From positions 108,966 to 172,965 of the forward strand of contig QLIY01000132.1 of assembly GCA_003260075.1 (NCBI GenBank): DNA of 64,000 nucleotides, read 5' to 3'. The translations under genes were made by a program, and so were the position numbers. Source of the DNA: Phallusia mammillata. Taxonomy: Eukaryota > Chordata > Ascidiacea > Phlebobranchia > Ascidiidae. Of this stretch, positions 63,190 to 64,000 are shown one piece after another. How positions within the stretch are numbered: the first letter of the stretch is position 1; the number at the start of each line of letters is the position of its first letter. The notes beneath the pieces were generated by a model, which saw only the letters and a program-made list of their open reading frames with translations, was not told where the DNA came from and made no database searches.

Positions 63190-64000
63190 ATGCCTAACAC
63201 TGCGCCAAAAAATATAATACCTTGGGTAGTAAGAATGCCGGAAGTACAATTAAATCGTATGCAAGCATTTCAATTTCTTTTGATATTGTTTGCTGTTCCT
63301 GCTCAATATTTCTTATACGAATGGACGGGAAAAACGGAAAATAATAGAGTGGAATCAATTCACAGGTTTGTTGTGCTTTTTTCTACGTTTTTTAGTTAGT
63401 TTAACTGAATTTCTGTTACTATAGTTTACTGGAAACGTCTAAGAGTTTCACAAAAACATATTTGAACTTTGCTTCATGGCAAATCTGGATTCATCAGTTT
63501 TCGAAAGAGTTTATATCTTCAGGGATCAAGACAAAGGTATGATTTGCTTAGCCTAATTATCTGGTGTTTTACACTTGGTTATGAGATGTTTCATTTATTT
63601 CTTAGATATTTTACTAATGTACCTCTTCCAATCTGAATAATAAGCAAAAAAAATACAAATTTATGACAAGAAATCAATATGTTAAATTTATTATTATTAT
63701 TTTCCAAAAAATCAACATAAAAAGCACTTGAGTTTAATTTATTAAAGTCCTTTTTTTGGTATTATTACATGAAGCACTTTTTTGCATTTTGTGCAGATTG
63801 TTAAAAAAGAAGCCCCTCCACCATCCAAAGGGAAGCAAAATCTGAACAGAAAATCAGAAGAAAGTGTGGCAGAAGAAGTATTTTATCATCGCAGTCCAAA
63901 CAGCTTTTTTGCCAGTAATATTACAATCTTAGCTAAATATGAAACTAATATGCTACATAAATGTGTTAGTCTTCCTTGTTGTCTCACTGAAAAACAAAGC
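63190..64000 (+). CDS. Unrecognised protein with N-terminal hydrophobic segment, 5' part
   Basis: Three exons with matching phases: 63190-63365 (phase 2 out, donor GTTTGT), 63425-63536 (acceptor TACTATAG, donor GTATGA) and 63797 to the window edge (acceptor TTTTGTGCAG). They encode 164 residues so far. The N-terminus is MPNTAPKNIIPWVVRMPEVQ, then a hydrophobic stretch (MQAFQFLLILFAVPAQYFLYEW) that may span or dip into a membrane. Exon 2 is amphipathic and aromatic (LNFASWQIWIHQFSKEF). Exon 3 opens with a basic Pro/Ser linker (VKKEAPPPSKGKQNLNRK) and ends in a Cys-containing stretch. No family is recognised. The gene runs off the right edge. Confidence 0.75.

Overview
The window looks like nuclear DNA from an invertebrate deuterostome, most likely a sea squirt (ascidian tunicate). 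It is AT-rich with many short spliced exons, dense small hAT-type elements and tRNA-derived SINE pieces. It carries a single full-length myosin VI gene of animal type and an NLR immune-receptor gene with vertebrate-style LRR exons. Many segments occur as two slightly different copies joined by about ten C's, as expected when two haplotypes of a highly heterozygous animal are not merged. The species cannot be fixed from sequence alone.

Layout. 0-0.9 kb: 5' part of a Golgi carbohydrate sulfotransferase-like gene (minus), running off the left edge. 3.4-5.7 kb: a four-exon minus-strand gene for a small secreted or membrane protein with an Arg/Gly-rich N-terminus, N-glycosylation sites and a hydrophobic C-terminus; its domain order resembles Shadoo/prion-type proteins, but homology is unproven. 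5.7-12.5 kb: gene-poor, with assembly gaps written as C and nested hAT elements. 12.5-13.1 kb: a four-exon plus-strand gene for a 115-residue single-pass membrane protein. 13.4-18.2 kb: a complete nine-exon NLR gene (minus; NACHT ATPase plus LRRs) that begins with an N-myristoylation signal and has no visible death-fold domain. 18.2-24.4 kb: intergenic, with several hAT elements that have perfect 8-bp target duplications and a foldback element. 24.4-26.9 kb: an eight-exon unrecognised low-complexity protein and a 66-residue membrane micropeptide (minus). 29.3-56.8 kb: the complete myosin VI gene (minus), 30 coding exons, all phases compatible, 1270 codons. 57.2-60.0 kb: an intron-poor PPR mitochondrial protein of LRPPRC type, directly upstream of myosin VI on the same strand. 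63.2 kb to the right edge: the first three exons of an unrecognised plus-strand gene.

Main points of interest. Myosin VI has an extra in-frame exon encoding a second version of the loop-2/helix segment of the motor, so an alternative actin-binding surface may be made. The NLR may be membrane-anchored by a lipid. The 3.4-5.7 kb gene has an unusual architecture. The assembly has systematic poly-C joins that duplicate myosin VI exons and create false polyglycine and polyproline reading frames; these should not be read as biology.
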